Shown in pieces: positions 51,503-59,974 of a stretch of 63,429 nt of DNA. Made by a program: the position numbers and the translations under genes. Every line of letters begins with the position of its first letter. Within the stretch, counting starts at the first letter, position 1. The DNA is taken from contig DIUC01000029.1 in assembly GCA_002435785.1 (NCBI GenBank), positions 1-63,429 of the forward strand, written 5' to 3'. The stretch comes from Saprospiraceae bacterium UBA6168 (lineage in GTDB: Bacteria > Bacteroidota > Bacteroidia > Chitinophagales > Saprospiraceae). The notes beneath the pieces are model-generated. The model searched no databases. It was not told where the DNA came from and was given only the letters and a program-made list of their open reading frames with translations.

Positions 51503-51534
51503 CGTCGGCAGGGATTGTTTTATACCTGCCGACG
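51503..51534. terminator. hairpin after gldG
   Basis: CGTCGGCAGG (51503-51512) and CCTGCCGACG (51525-51534), a perfect 10-bp stem with a 12-base loop, directly after the gldG stop (51539). It lacks a clear T tract, so terminator function is moderate. Confidence 0.55.
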
Positions 51535-51538
51535 TTTG

Positions 51539-53239
51539 TCAAGATTTTATCATTCCTGCATACTTCCTTTTGCGAAGCCAATTGTAAACAATACCGAAAA
51601 TACCCAGCAAAACCAGCGGCCCAACAATGTTGAGCAGCGTCCAGAATGTCTTCTCCTGAGTGGCTTTCTGTGTATCGAGCAGGCGCAACTTGACCTCCCG
51701 GCCCCGTGCGGCGATGATGCCCGCATCGTCCCGCAGGTATTCGACGGCGTTGAGCAAAAAGTCCTTGTTGGAGTAGGTGAAGCGGTCAATCGGGTTGAAG
51801 CCGAGGGCCAATGGCGCTCCTGTTTTGGGGTTCAAGAAGTTGCGGGCCACATCGCCGTCGGAAACCACGACCATGCGGGTCGGCACACTTTGCACTTTGA
51901 ACGCTTGGTTGATTTGCTGCAAGCCGTCCTGCATCTCCTGCGTCACCCTGTTTTCAAAAGAGGAAGGGAAAACGCCCTCCATCAACACCGCCACGGGTAT
52001 TTGCTTTTGGTCAAAAGAGGCAGCGATTTCGTCGCCATACCGCAGTATCTCGAAGTTGAGGCGGGTGATGTTCGGCTGCAACTTGCTGTGGTCGGAGGAG
52101 GCCAGCAGCACCGTTTTTTTCACGGGGGTCTTTGTCTTTATGGTGTCAATGGAGGCCGGAAAATAGAGGTTGATACCGTCCAAGTTGCGAACCAATGGGT
52201 GGTCGGAAGTCGGGATGATGATGGGGAAATAGTACCAGTTAAAAAGGTCCATTGCCCCTTTTTGGTCAATCACCATTGGGATTTTCGAGCACTGAAGGTC
52301 GAGCACGAGGTCAGGATTCACCCTTGCGCCGTACTTGAAGAGCATGTCGTTGATGTTCAACGGGTAGTCCCTTGCCACGTAGCTGGTCTTGTTGCGGAGC
52401 GAGTCCAACTCCACGTTGAGCGGGTCAATGAGCCAAAGCACCGTTCCACCGTTCATCACGTATTGGTCCATCAGGAAGAGGTCACGGTCGCTGAAGGGGC
52501 CTCTCGGTTTTGCCACGATAAGCGTCTTGATGTCCGATGGGATGACGATGGCGCTGTCGAGGTTGAAAGTGCCTACATCATAATAGGCCCGCAGGCTCCG
52601 CTGGAAATCGGCCCGCTCCCGCTCGCTCAGTTCACCGTGCCCGACCGTGAAGGCGATGACCTCCTTAGCGCCAGATTGGAGCTTGTGGAAGGCGTTGGCA
52701 AACTTGTACTCCAACTGGCTGATGGAGGTGTTCAGTTTCTCGTCCGGGCTGACGCCAACGGCCTCCTCATCGAGCAGGTCCACCACGGCGGTGCGGCCTT
52801 TATAGCTGATTTTGGCATAGGGGTAAATGAACTTCTCCTCCGTGCCGCTGGTGGTCTTGATGCGGAGGTTGGTGGGGGAAATGCCCTCTTGGGCCAGCTC
52901 CGTTCTGCGGGCATTGATTTCGTCCACCGTGCCTGCACCGGGGTTGGTATAGGTGTAGGTAATGAACCCGGTTTCCGACCGAAAGTCGTCGAGCATCTCC
53001 GTCACGGACCGCTGGAGGCGCTTGAATCCTGCGTTGAATTCACCAGCGAGGAGGACATTGATATAGACCTCTGCGTCGAGGTTTTTCAGCATCTTTCGGG
53101 TAGGCTCAGTGAGGGTGAAGCGCTTGTCCTCGGTCAGGTCAAAATGCGTGAAGAAGACGTTCCCCAGTATGTTGAGGAATACGGCAATGCCGATGACAAG
53201 GCCGAGTTGGAGGAGGGATTGGTTGCGTTTATTATTCAC
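51539..53239 (-). CDS. gldG: gliding motility-associated ABC transporter substrate-binding protein GldG
   Basis: A 566-residue GldG homologue, an ABC_transp_aux-type membrane protein needed with GldF and GldA for gliding in flavobacteria. Seen: N-terminal TM (LLQLGLVIGIAVFLNILGNVFF), FDLTEDKRFTLTEPTRKMLKNLD (about 34-56), the Rossmann-like middle domain (VVDLLDEEAVG, ITLTVGHGELSERER, LIVAKPRGPFSDRDLFLMDQYVMNGGTVLWLIDPLN), and a C-terminal TM (TLLNIVGPLVLLGIFGIVYNWLRKRKY). Located after gldF on the same strand. Confidence 0.93.
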   Translation of the reverse strand: MNNKRNQSLLQLGLVIGIAVFLNILGNVFFTHFDLTEDKRFTLTEPTRKMLKNLDAEVYINVLLAGEFNAGFKRLQRSVTEMLDDFRSETGFITYTYTNPGAGTVDEINARRTELAQEGISPTNLRIKTTSGTEEKFIYPYAKISYKGRTAVVDLLDEEAVGVSPDEKLNTSISQLEYKFANAFHKLQSGAKEVIAFTVGHGELSERERADFQRSLRAYYDVGTFNLDSAIVIPSDIKTLIVAKPRGPFSDRDLFLMDQYVMNGGTVLWLIDPLNVELDSLRNKTSYVARDYPLNINDMLFKYGARVNPDLVLDLQCSKIPMVIDQKGAMDLFNWYYFPIIIPTSDHPLVRNLDGINLYFPASIDTIKTKTPVKKTVLLASSDHSKLQPNITRLNFEILRYGDEIAASFDQKQIPVAVLMEGVFPSSFENRVTQEMQDGLQQINQAFKVQSVPTRMVVVSDGDVARNFLNPKTGAPLALGFNPIDRFTYSNKDFLLNAVEYLRDDAGIIAARGREVKLRLLDTQKATQEKTFWTLLNIVGPLVLLGIFGIVYNWLRKRKYAGMIKS

Positions 53240-53320
53240 TGATGCTGTTCTTTTTTGTTAGGGAATATTGGAGTCCGAGCGTGAGTATGGCGGTTGGAAG
53301 GATTGAACTGGGGACTTTTT

Positions 53321-54052
53321 TCACCACTTCCGCCGCTCCAGCGCCGTCACCGTCATGGCCACAAAAACCCCGACGATGGACACGAAGTAAATCACGTCCC
53401 GGGTGTCAATCACGCCCCGGCTGATGGAACCGTAATGGTAATCAATGCCGAGCATTTGCACCACATCGTCCACCTTGCCTACGAAAATGGGCAGCTTGCT
53501 CAAGAACATGAACCCCCAATGCACCAAAAAGCAAAGGAAAACCGCCATCACAAAGCTTGCAATCTGGTGGCTGGTAACGGAGGAGGCGAACACACCTATG
53601 GCCACGAACGCAGCCGCCAAAGCCACCAGTCCGAGGTAAGAGCCCATGATGGCCCCACTGTCGAGGTTGCCCTTTGGGCTGCCCAATTGGTACACCGTGA
53701 TGTAGTACAGCAGCGTTGGCAAGAGCGCAAAAACCGCTAACGCCAGGCAGGCGAAAAACTTCCCCAGCACGATTTGCAGGTCGCTCAATGGCTTGGTGGC
53801 CAACAGCTCTATGGTGCCAGACTGCGTCTCCTCGGCAAACGACCGCATCGTGACCGCCGGGATGAGGAAGACGAACACCATCGGTGCAATGTCGAACAAC
53901 TGGTCGAGCGTGGCGTAGTTGTAGTTCAACAAGCTGGTGTCCGGGAACACGAACATGACCAGCCCCAGTATCGCCAAGAATACCCCAATGACGATATAGC
54001 CAATGAGGGAGCTGAAAAACGTGTTGATTTCTTTGAAAAATATTGTGCGCAT
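53321..54052 (-). CDS. gldF: gliding motility-associated ABC transporter permease GldF
   Basis: A 243-residue permease with six TM helices: FFSSLIGYIVIGVFLAILGLVMFVF, FDIAPMVFVFLIPAVTM, ELLATKPLSDLQIVLGKFFACLALAVFALLPTLLYY, GSYLGLVALAAAFVAIGVFAS, SFVMAVFLCFLVHWGFMFL and VIYFVSIVGVFVAMTVTALE. The RTIFFKEINTFF start and TRSFAEETQSGTIELLATKPL segment are GldF/ABC-2 hallmarks. gldG follows at 81 bases. Upstream lies a broken PIN toxin gene whose original 3' end would reach 54056, four bases from the gldF start. Confidence 0.92.
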   Translation of the reverse strand: MRTIFFKEINTFFSSLIGYIVIGVFLAILGLVMFVFPDTSLLNYNYATLDQLFDIAPMVFVFLIPAVTMRSFAEETQSGTIELLATKPLSDLQIVLGKFFACLALAVFALLPTLLYYITVYQLGSPKGNLDSGAIMGSYLGLVALAAAFVAIGVFASSVTSHQIASFVMAVFLCFLVHWGFMFLSKLPIFVGKVDDVVQMLGIDYHYGSISRGVIDTRDVIYFVSIVGVFVAMTVTALERRKW

Positions 54053-54055
54053 ATT

Positions 54056-54474
54056 TTATTGATTTTGAAGAATTTTCAAGAACTCTTCAATCTTTATTAC
54101 TTCAACTTTGGGGAAGTCAATTGTTTTTAAAATATTGAATGCCTGTCGTTGGAAACGATGAAAGTTGCATCACCTGCTACTGCACAATCAACAAACTTGT
54201 TGTCTTCCGGGTCATCTTTTATCATGTTCCAATTGAAATAAACACTAACAAAAGCTACATTTTGTGCGTTAATAATTACCTCTGAGATATTGTTTGCAAC
54301 AAACGGATTTGCCTTTTCCTGTAATTTTTCGACGTACTCATTTAGAATTTCTGTGCTAACAAGCAATTCAAATCTACCATCCAAGAACATATCGAAAATC
54401 AATCGAAACTGGGAATTTCGAGAAATCGAAACCAACAAGGCATTAGTGTCGAGTACGATTTTTAAGTACTTCAT
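54056..54474 (-). pseudogene. PIN-family toxin (COG1569-like), frameshifted near the C-terminus
   Basis: From MKYLKIVLDTNALLVSISRN (ATG 54474) the open frame shows PIN features: DTNALL, STEILNEYVEKLQ with conserved Glu, DPEDNKFVDCAVAGDATFIVSNDRH with conserved Asp. It stops at TAA 54127 after SNDRHSIF. If one T is added in CATTCAATATT (about 54137) the frame reads on as H-F-N-I-L-K-T-I-D-F-P-K-V-E-V-I and further to a stop at 54056, exactly the family C-terminus. The catalytic core is kept but the last strand and helix are lost. A homopolymer-type deletion or sequencing error; antitoxin gene lies upstream by five bases. Confidence 0.78.
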
Positions 54475-54478
54475 CACT

Positions 54479-54703
54479 TTACTTTTTTGTCCGATTCTGT
54501 TCATTCGCCCACTCATTCATGGTTTCTTGCGTCCAGCCACGTTCATCCCAAAGCCTATCCATTTCTTTGGTGGCTGACTCTGCAAAGTATCGGGTCAACA
54601 AACCCCGAATATCAATCAATTGATTTTCATCCAGTTTTACACTGAATACTTTTAGCAATTCCCTTTGGAGGTTGGTAAGGGCGCCTGAATTTGAATTTTC
54701 CAT
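54479..54703 (-). CDS. antitoxin partner of the PIN toxin
   Basis: A 74-residue helical protein from MENSNSGALTNLQREL (54703), ending DERGWTQETMNEWANEQNRTKK. Sequence LTNLQRELLKVFSVKLDENQLIDIRGLLTRYFAESATKEMDRLWDE is typical of small antitoxins beside PIN toxins in Bacteroidota. A longer frame from 54745 overlaps the upstream gene. Stop is five bases before the toxin start. Confidence 0.75.
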   Translation of the reverse strand: MENSNSGALTNLQRELLKVFSVKLDENQLIDIRGLLTRYFAESATKEMDRLWDERGWTQETMNEWANEQNRTKK

Positions 54704-54734
54704 AATGATATTTTTTAACCAAAATTGAATTCCA

Positions 54735-55418
54735 TCATTCATCATTCCTCGTCAAATAAACCGGGTTCCTGTCCACATAAATCAACAAGCACTTGAAGAG
54801 CTTTTCCTGCTGCTCCCCTCGTGGAAGCTCGGTCAGCGTCTCCACCAGCAGTGGGTCGTCCTGAATCCAAGCGAGCAAATTGTCCACCGTGAAATCAGCG
54901 ACTTCCCCAGTCTGAAAGTTCAGCATTTTTTCAATGATGACCTCCTCTACCCGCTCTACGTTTCCCTGCCGAAAGGGCCTGCCCGTGAGCGGGTTGTAGG
55001 CCGCCACCCGGATGGTCCTTTTCCGGTAATCGGGAAAGGTGTAAAAGCAAATCTTGCCACGCAGTTTCAGGGCGGCGAAATTGGGCAACTCCCGATGGAT
55101 GTCCTGCTGCGGAATGCGGATGGAAGGTACCCCGTCCAAGCAGATGGCCCAAACCTCGTTAAGTGGTAGCTGCTCCTTGCTTTTTTTCAAAACAATGGCA
55201 TCCACCTGCGTCAGCGAGGTTTGTGGGTTGGTGAAATGCAGCACTTCCAATGAATCCAGTGCAAACGCTGGTTGGTTCGCCTGAAGTTGTGCCATGTTCA
55301 GGTACACCCCATCGGCAAAGTGGAAGTTCTTCGTCAATGCCACGGGCTCCTGTCCGAACAATGAAGTCCAGAAAAGGCTACAAATTAAGACAGCTATGAA
55401 CATTGATTTTGTCTCCAA
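54735..55418 (-). CDS. hypothetical exported protein between gldA and gldF
   Basis: A 227-residue protein with a signal peptide (FIAVLICSLFWTSLFG). Seen: an N-terminal segment EPVALTKNFHFADGVYLNMAQLQANQPAF (about 24-52) and an EVWAICLDGVPSIRIPQ strand; overall alpha/beta, ending in KCLLIYVDRNPVYLTRNDE. No family recognised. It lies 33 bases after gldA on the same strand, so likely cotranscribed, but a gliding role is not shown. Confidence 0.7.
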   Translation of the reverse strand: METKSMFIAVLICSLFWTSLFGQEPVALTKNFHFADGVYLNMAQLQANQPAFALDSLEVLHFTNPQTSLTQVDAIVLKKSKEQLPLNEVWAICLDGVPSIRIPQQDIHRELPNFAALKLRGKICFYTFPDYRKRTIRVAAYNPLTGRPFRQGNVERVEEVIIEKMLNFQTGEVADFTVDNLLAWIQDDPLLVETLTELPRGEQQEKLFKCLLIYVDRNPVYLTRNDE

Positions 55419-55451
55419 AACAATTCAACAATTTAGCAATACAACCATCAT

Positions 55452-56357
55452 TTATTTCGTCAATTCTGTGAACACGTCCTCCACGCTCACCACCTCCTTG
55501 TGCATTTCGAGCAGCGTCAGTTGGTTGTCCACCGAAAACCGGAAGATGTCGCCCCGGATGTCCTTGTTGGCATCCGCCACAATGTGCCAGCGATTGCCGC
55601 CCAACGACTCGGTGCGTTTCACGTGGCGTATCTGCTGGAGCTTGCCTGCGGCAACGTGCTGCTGAAACTCCACCGTCACTACCAGTTCGCCGCCGATTCT
55701 GCTCTGCAAATGGCCAATGGTGTCGTTCGCCACGATTTTCCCCTTGTTGATGATGAGCACCCGGTCGCAGAGCGCCGTCACTTCCTGCATGATGTGCGTG
55801 CTGAAAATCACGGTCTTCTCCTTGCCCAACTGCTTGATGACGCTGCGGATTTCGACCAACTGGTTTGGGTCGAGGCCGCTGGTCGGCTCGTCGAGGATGA
55901 GCACCTCCGGGTCGTGGAGCATGGCCTGGGCCAACCCCACCCGCTGGCGATAACCTTTTGACAATGAGCTGATTAGCTTGTGTTGCTCCCGTCCAAGCCC
56001 CGTAAGCTCGACCATTTCGCCAACCCTGCGCTCCACGTTGGGCACTTTGTGCAGCCGGGCCACAAAGCCCAGGTACTCCCGCACGTACATGTCCTTGTAC
56101 AGCGGGTTGTGCTCCGGTAGGTAGCCGATGCGGCGGCGCACCTCCATCGGGTCGTTGGCCACGTCGAAGCCACAGACCTCGGCCTTGCCTTCCGTCTGCG
56201 GGATGAAGCAGGTCAGAATCTTCATCGTCGTGCTTTTCCCGGCTCCGTTAGGGCCAAGAAAGCCAAGGACCTCGCCTTGTTTTGCCTCAAAACTGACATC
56301 GTTCACGGCCTTCTGCGGGCCGTAGGTCTTGGTCAGGTGTTGTACTTTTACTGACAC
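55452..56357 (-). CDS. gldA: gliding motility-associated ABC transporter ATPase GldA
   Basis: A 301-residue ATPase with Walker A GPNGAGKST (about 35-43), signature LSKGYRQRVGLAQAML (about 132-147), Walker B VLILDEPTSGLDPNQL (about 151-166) and STHIMQEV with the switch His (about 189-196). The C-terminal domain (about 220-301) is as in GldA. Together with GldF and GldG it forms the gliding-associated transporter; here the three are on the same strand but split by a hypothetical gene and a toxin-antitoxin unit. A heptanucleotide array lies immediately upstream of the start. Confidence 0.92.
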   Translation of the reverse strand: MSVKVQHLTKTYGPQKAVNDVSFEAKQGEVLGFLGPNGAGKSTTMKILTCFIPQTEGKAEVCGFDVANDPMEVRRRIGYLPEHNPLYKDMYVREYLGFVARLHKVPNVERRVGEMVELTGLGREQHKLISSLSKGYRQRVGLAQAMLHDPEVLILDEPTSGLDPNQLVEIRSVIKQLGKEKTVIFSTHIMQEVTALCDRVLIINKGKIVANDTIGHLQSRIGGELVVTVEFQQHVAAGKLQQIRHVKRTESLGGNRWHIVADANKDIRGDIFRFSVDNQLTLLEMHKEVVSVEDVFTELTK

Positions 56358-56364
56358 GGGAATT

Positions 56365-56504
56365 TGATTTCGGATTTATGATTGCGGATTGCGGACATCT
56401 GAAAATTGGGAAGTCCACTGAACGAACAAGCCCCTGAAATAATCAGGAAAACTTTTGTAGTTCGCAACTGCCCAATCCGAAATCCGCAATCCGCAATCCG
56501 CATT
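56365..56504. repeat. inverted heptanucleotide arrays (ATTGCGG / AATCCGC)
   Basis: The left arm GATTTCGGATTTATGATTGC (56365 on) and GGATTGCGGA pairs with the right arm CAATCCGAAATCCGCAATCC and GCAATCCGCAT (about 56470-56504); a CCAATTTTC-like centre and AACTGCCC add further units. It occupies the divergent region between gldA and the subtilase, starting eight bases from gldA. The remaining 300 bases to 56807 show no clear feature. Confidence 0.85.
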
Positions 56505-56806
56505 TGAACGGCAAAGCTACTCAACGGGGTCGAGGGGTCAAAGCTTGTATTTTCGCTGGCGCAAATTTCACAAAAAGTGGGGCAAAGCGGGCAACTGGTT
56601 GGTCTGGCATTGTACTTTGGTCGTGTGGCCGCACAAAACTGAATTGGGAAACCGAAAAAAACACCGCAAGCAGCTATCTTTGAGCCATTCACGGCCTCAT
56701 TTGCACGGGTGACCCAGTCAACCATTTTCAAAATAATCCATTGTTAAACGGAAAATTCCCGAAGGGGCAAATCCACACCGTTAAAACGTCGTAAATCCTG
56801 TTTGTT

Positions 56807-59800
56807 ATGCGTCCACTTTACACCGTATTGATTTTCAGCATTTTGCAAGCGCCTTTTTTTCTTGCTGCGCAAAATGCCAACCCAGAAAAAGTAGCCAATA
56901 AACTCCTGAAGGCATTGGCCGAATCGCCCCAAGCCTTCCACTCCGTAAACATCGTGCTTTCCGACCGGGTGGACCTAACCGCCCTCGACGCTGAACTTTC
57001 CGCCCAACGGGCAATGCCCGAACAGCGCGCCGAGGCCGTCATCCTCGCCCTGAAAAACAAGGCAGTCGAAACGCAGGGCATCCTTTTGACCAGCATAAAA
57101 AACTCGCCACACACAAAATCTGGCACGGTCAACAGTTTCTGGGCGGCCAATGCCATCGTTGCGGAGCTGAAAGGCGATTTGATTGCCGAACTAAGCCACC
57201 GCCCCGATGTGGAGTGGATTGGCCTCAATGCGGAGCTAAAATTGGAGGCGTACACCCATAGCCCAGCACCGCCTCCGACGGCTTCGCCAAATGGGCGTGA
57301 AATCGGCCTCAGCGTCATCGGTGCGCCCGCCATGTGGGCGATGGGCTATACCGGCTATGGCCAAATAGCACTGACGAACGACACTGGCGTAAAGGCCGAA
57401 GCACCTGCCTTGGCTGCCAACTACCTGGGCAACTTGGTGCCCGCCGAGCAGGCTTTCTTTGACTACAATGACCAAGCGCAAGCGCAAATACCCGGCGTGG
57501 ATGCTTTCGACTGCCAATACCACGGCACCCACGTGAACGGCACCATCGTCGGCCTCGACCGAATGGCCAACGACACCATCGGCGTGGCCTTCAACGCCCA
57601 GTGGATGGGCGCAGCATCCATCGTTTGCGGTGGCGGCACAGAGCACCTGTTGGCCACCTTCCAATGGTCAATAGACCCCGACGGCAACCCCGCCACTTCG
57701 GACGACATGCCCGACGTCATCAACAACTCGTGGTATGACCCAGGGTTAGACACCATTGATTGTTTCAGCGTCTATGTGCCGCTGCTGGAGGCAATGGAGG
57801 CTGCGGGGATTGCTGTGGTGTTTTCGGCAGGAAATGCTGGCCCCGGCCCATCCACCATCACCCCGCCCCACAACGTCAACCTCAACCTCGTCAACTCCTT
57901 CACCGTCGGGGCGCTCAATGGCAATTTCACAGGCCTCCCAATCGCCGGGTTTTCGAGCCGAGGGCCCTCGCACTGTGTGGCAACGGACAGCTCGCTCATC
58001 ATCAAGCCAGAAGTTTCTGCACCAGGGGTGGACGTGCGCTCTTGCCTGCCGGATGGTTACGGCCTGTTGAGCGGCACTTCGATGGCATCCCCGCACGTGT
58101 CCGGTGCCATTTTGTTGCTAAAAGAAGCCTTTCCTTATTTGCCGGGAAAGGATTTCAAATTGGCACTCTACTTCACGGCCACCGACCTCGGGCAGCCGGG
58201 AGAAGACAATGTTTTCGGCATGGGCGTCATCAATTTGCCAGCGGCGTTCGACTACCTCGTGGCGCAGGGCCACGTGCCCGTTTCGCCTTTTGTGGACAAC
58301 GACCTGCTGATAGTGGACTTGCGAATGCCCGAAACAACCTGTGAGAATGAGATTTCACAAATGATATTGACTGTGGAGAATGCAGGGCCAAACCCCGTCA
58401 CTTCCTTCGAGGTGAAGTACCAGGCCGGGGCCGTCTCCAACACCATTGCCTGGACGGGCAACCTCGCCCCGAAAGGGCGCACACAAGTCCAATTGCCGAC
58501 CCTGGCCACTGCGCCAGGGAACTACCGCCTCCGAGCTACGGTGCTGAACCCGAACGGCCTGCCAGATGACCGCCCATTGAACAATACCATCGAAAAAAAG
58601 CTGAAAGTCATGTCAAGGGAGCGCTTGCAGGTGCAGCCAGAAGGCACTGCCGTTGCCTGTGAGGGTGCTTCGGTGCTGCTGCGGGCCGAGTACGGCGGCC
58701 CCGGCTATGCGACCGTGAAATGGTACGATGCCCCATTTGGCGGCACGCCAGTCAACCAAGGCATGGTGTTCGCTACACCGCCGCTTTCGCAAGCCGACAC
58801 CATTTATGCGGAGGCTATCTATACCATCCCCGCTGGCTTGCCCGACAAAAACACGGCTCCGAACGAACTGCTGGAAGATGAAGAGGTCGGGCTGGTCTTC
58901 GATGCGGCGATGCCTTTCAAGCTGAAATCGGTCAAAGTTTTTGCGGAGGAAACTGGCCTTCGGCTCTTTACGCTCCTCACCAATGGTGGCAACCAACTGC
59001 ACCACGCCGTGAAGAACATCACTGCCGTCGGGGAATTTGAGGTGGAGCTGAACTGGGACGTACCTGCCCGGAACGGCCTCAAGCTCATCAAGAATGGCGG
59101 AAAGGGGCTTTATGGCAACACCGCCAACGTGACCTACCCCATCGAACAGCCCGGCCTGATTACCATCACTGGCGCAGCCAACGGCAATGCGGACGCATAC
59201 TATTACCTTTATGACTGGCAAATAGAAGTCCCGGAAATCTGCGAACGCACCCAGACCATCATTCCGGTGGGGCCAGCGGGCAGCTCGCCGGGGGCTTCGT
59301 TCAGCGTGTCTGCCGATAGCATTGACCTGACGGACAGCGAGCCGATACAGTTCATCAACACCAGCACGGACAACGTGGCCAGCTTCGACTGGAACTTCGG
59401 CGATGGCACGGGCAGTACGCTGGAAAGTCCCGTGCATAGCTACAACACGCCCGGCATTTACGTGGTTAGCCTCGCCATCACCAGCCTCGACGGCTGCTCG
59501 GCCTTTGCACTCGATACCATCAAGGTCACCAACAAGGGCGTGAGCATCGCCGACCCGGGCCGGTTGCTGCCGGAAAACATTGCGGTTTACCCAAATCCCA
59601 CCAGCCAAACGGTGAACATCCAACTTGACCTCCACGCTGCCAAAATGGTGGAACTGCAACTCATGGACATGACGGGGAAGCAGGTGAGGGCCAAATCCTT
59701 TCTTGCTTCGCAAAAGGAGTTGATGCAGCTTGACATTGCCGACCTTGCCACCGGGGTTTATTTTCTTTCGGTGAAAATGGATGGCGGCAACTCGGTGTGG

Positions 59801-59818
59801 AAGGTGGTGAAGATTTAA
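56807..59818 (+). CDS. T9SS type A subtilisin-like serine protease (S8)
   Basis: A 1003-residue secreted protease. Seen: signal peptide (IFSILQAPFFLAAQ, about 9-22), a pro-region (about 23-160), the S8 catalytic set Asp192 in ALTNDTGV, His239 in QYHGTHVNGTIVG, Asn343 in VFSAGNAGP and Ser425 in LSGTSMASPHVSG, a CARDB-like domain (about 500-600), a beta domain (about 605-820), a PKD domain (about 825-910, FDWNFGDGTGSTLESPVHSYN) and a type A sorting domain (ENIAVYPNPTSQTVNIQL to the end). T9SS export and protein degradation are predicted. The unusual Asn before Asp192 (usually a hydrophobic residue) is noted. Confidence 0.93.
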   Translation: MRPLYTVLIFSILQAPFFLAAQNANPEKVANKLLKALAESPQAFHSVNIVLSDRVDLTALDAELSAQRAMPEQRAEAVILALKNKAVETQGILLTSIKNSPHTKSGTVNSFWAANAIVAELKGDLIAELSHRPDVEWIGLNAELKLEAYTHSPAPPPTASPNGREIGLSVIGAPAMWAMGYTGYGQIALTNDTGVKAEAPALAANYLGNLVPAEQAFFDYNDQAQAQIPGVDAFDCQYHGTHVNGTIVGLDRMANDTIGVAFNAQWMGAASIVCGGGTEHLLATFQWSIDPDGNPATSDDMPDVINNSWYDPGLDTIDCFSVYVPLLEAMEAAGIAVVFSAGNAGPGPSTITPPHNVNLNLVNSFTVGALNGNFTGLPIAGFSSRGPSHCVATDSSLIIKPEVSAPGVDVRSCLPDGYGLLSGTSMASPHVSGAILLLKEAFPYLPGKDFKLALYFTATDLGQPGEDNVFGMGVINLPAAFDYLVAQGHVPVSPFVDNDLLIVDLRMPETTCENEISQMILTVENAGPNPVTSFEVKYQAGAVSNTIAWTGNLAPKGRTQVQLPTLATAPGNYRLRATVLNPNGLPDDRPLNNTIEKKLKVMSRERLQVQPEGTAVACEGASVLLRAEYGGPGYATVKWYDAPFGGTPVNQGMVFATPPLSQADTIYAEAIYTIPAGLPDKNTAPNELLEDEEVGLVFDAAMPFKLKSVKVFAEETGLRLFTLLTNGGNQLHHAVKNITAVGEFEVELNWDVPARNGLKLIKNGGKGLYGNTANVTYPIEQPGLITITGAANGNADAYYYLYDWQIEVPEICERTQTIIPVGPAGSSPGASFSVSADSIDLTDSEPIQFINTSTDNVASFDWNFGDGTGSTLESPVHSYNTPGIYVVSLAITSLDGCSAFALDTIKVTNKGVSIADPGRLLPENIAVYPNPTSQTVNIQLDLHAAKMVELQLMDMTGKQVRAKSFLASQKELMQLDIADLATGVYFLSVKMDGGNSVWKVVKI

Positions 59819-59847
59819 GGGGTGAGCGGTGAGAGCGGCAAATTTCT

Positions 59848-59962
59848 TCGCTCATGCTCACTTGACGCTGATGCGTACTGCTGAACCCCAGTTCGGCAGG
59901 GAAGTTTCACCGCCGAACTGGGGTTCGGCGATACGGTTCAGCACGAAAAGAACATGAGCGAA
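59848..59962. repeat. ~110-bp palindromic repeat, copy B
   Basis: From CGCTCATG (59849) to CATGAGCG (59960), core stem CTGAACCCCAGTTCGGC / GCCGAACTGGGGTTCGGCG around AGGGAAGTTTCAC, essentially the same as copy A. It lies directly before the channel gene; the ATG at 59954 within its end could be read as a start. Confidence 0.88.
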
Positions 59963-59974
59963 TTTCTTATCAAG

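Noticed and set aside
51368..53242. 624-codon plus-strand open frame opposite gldG
   Set aside because: Antisense shadow; gldG on the minus strand has clear family features.
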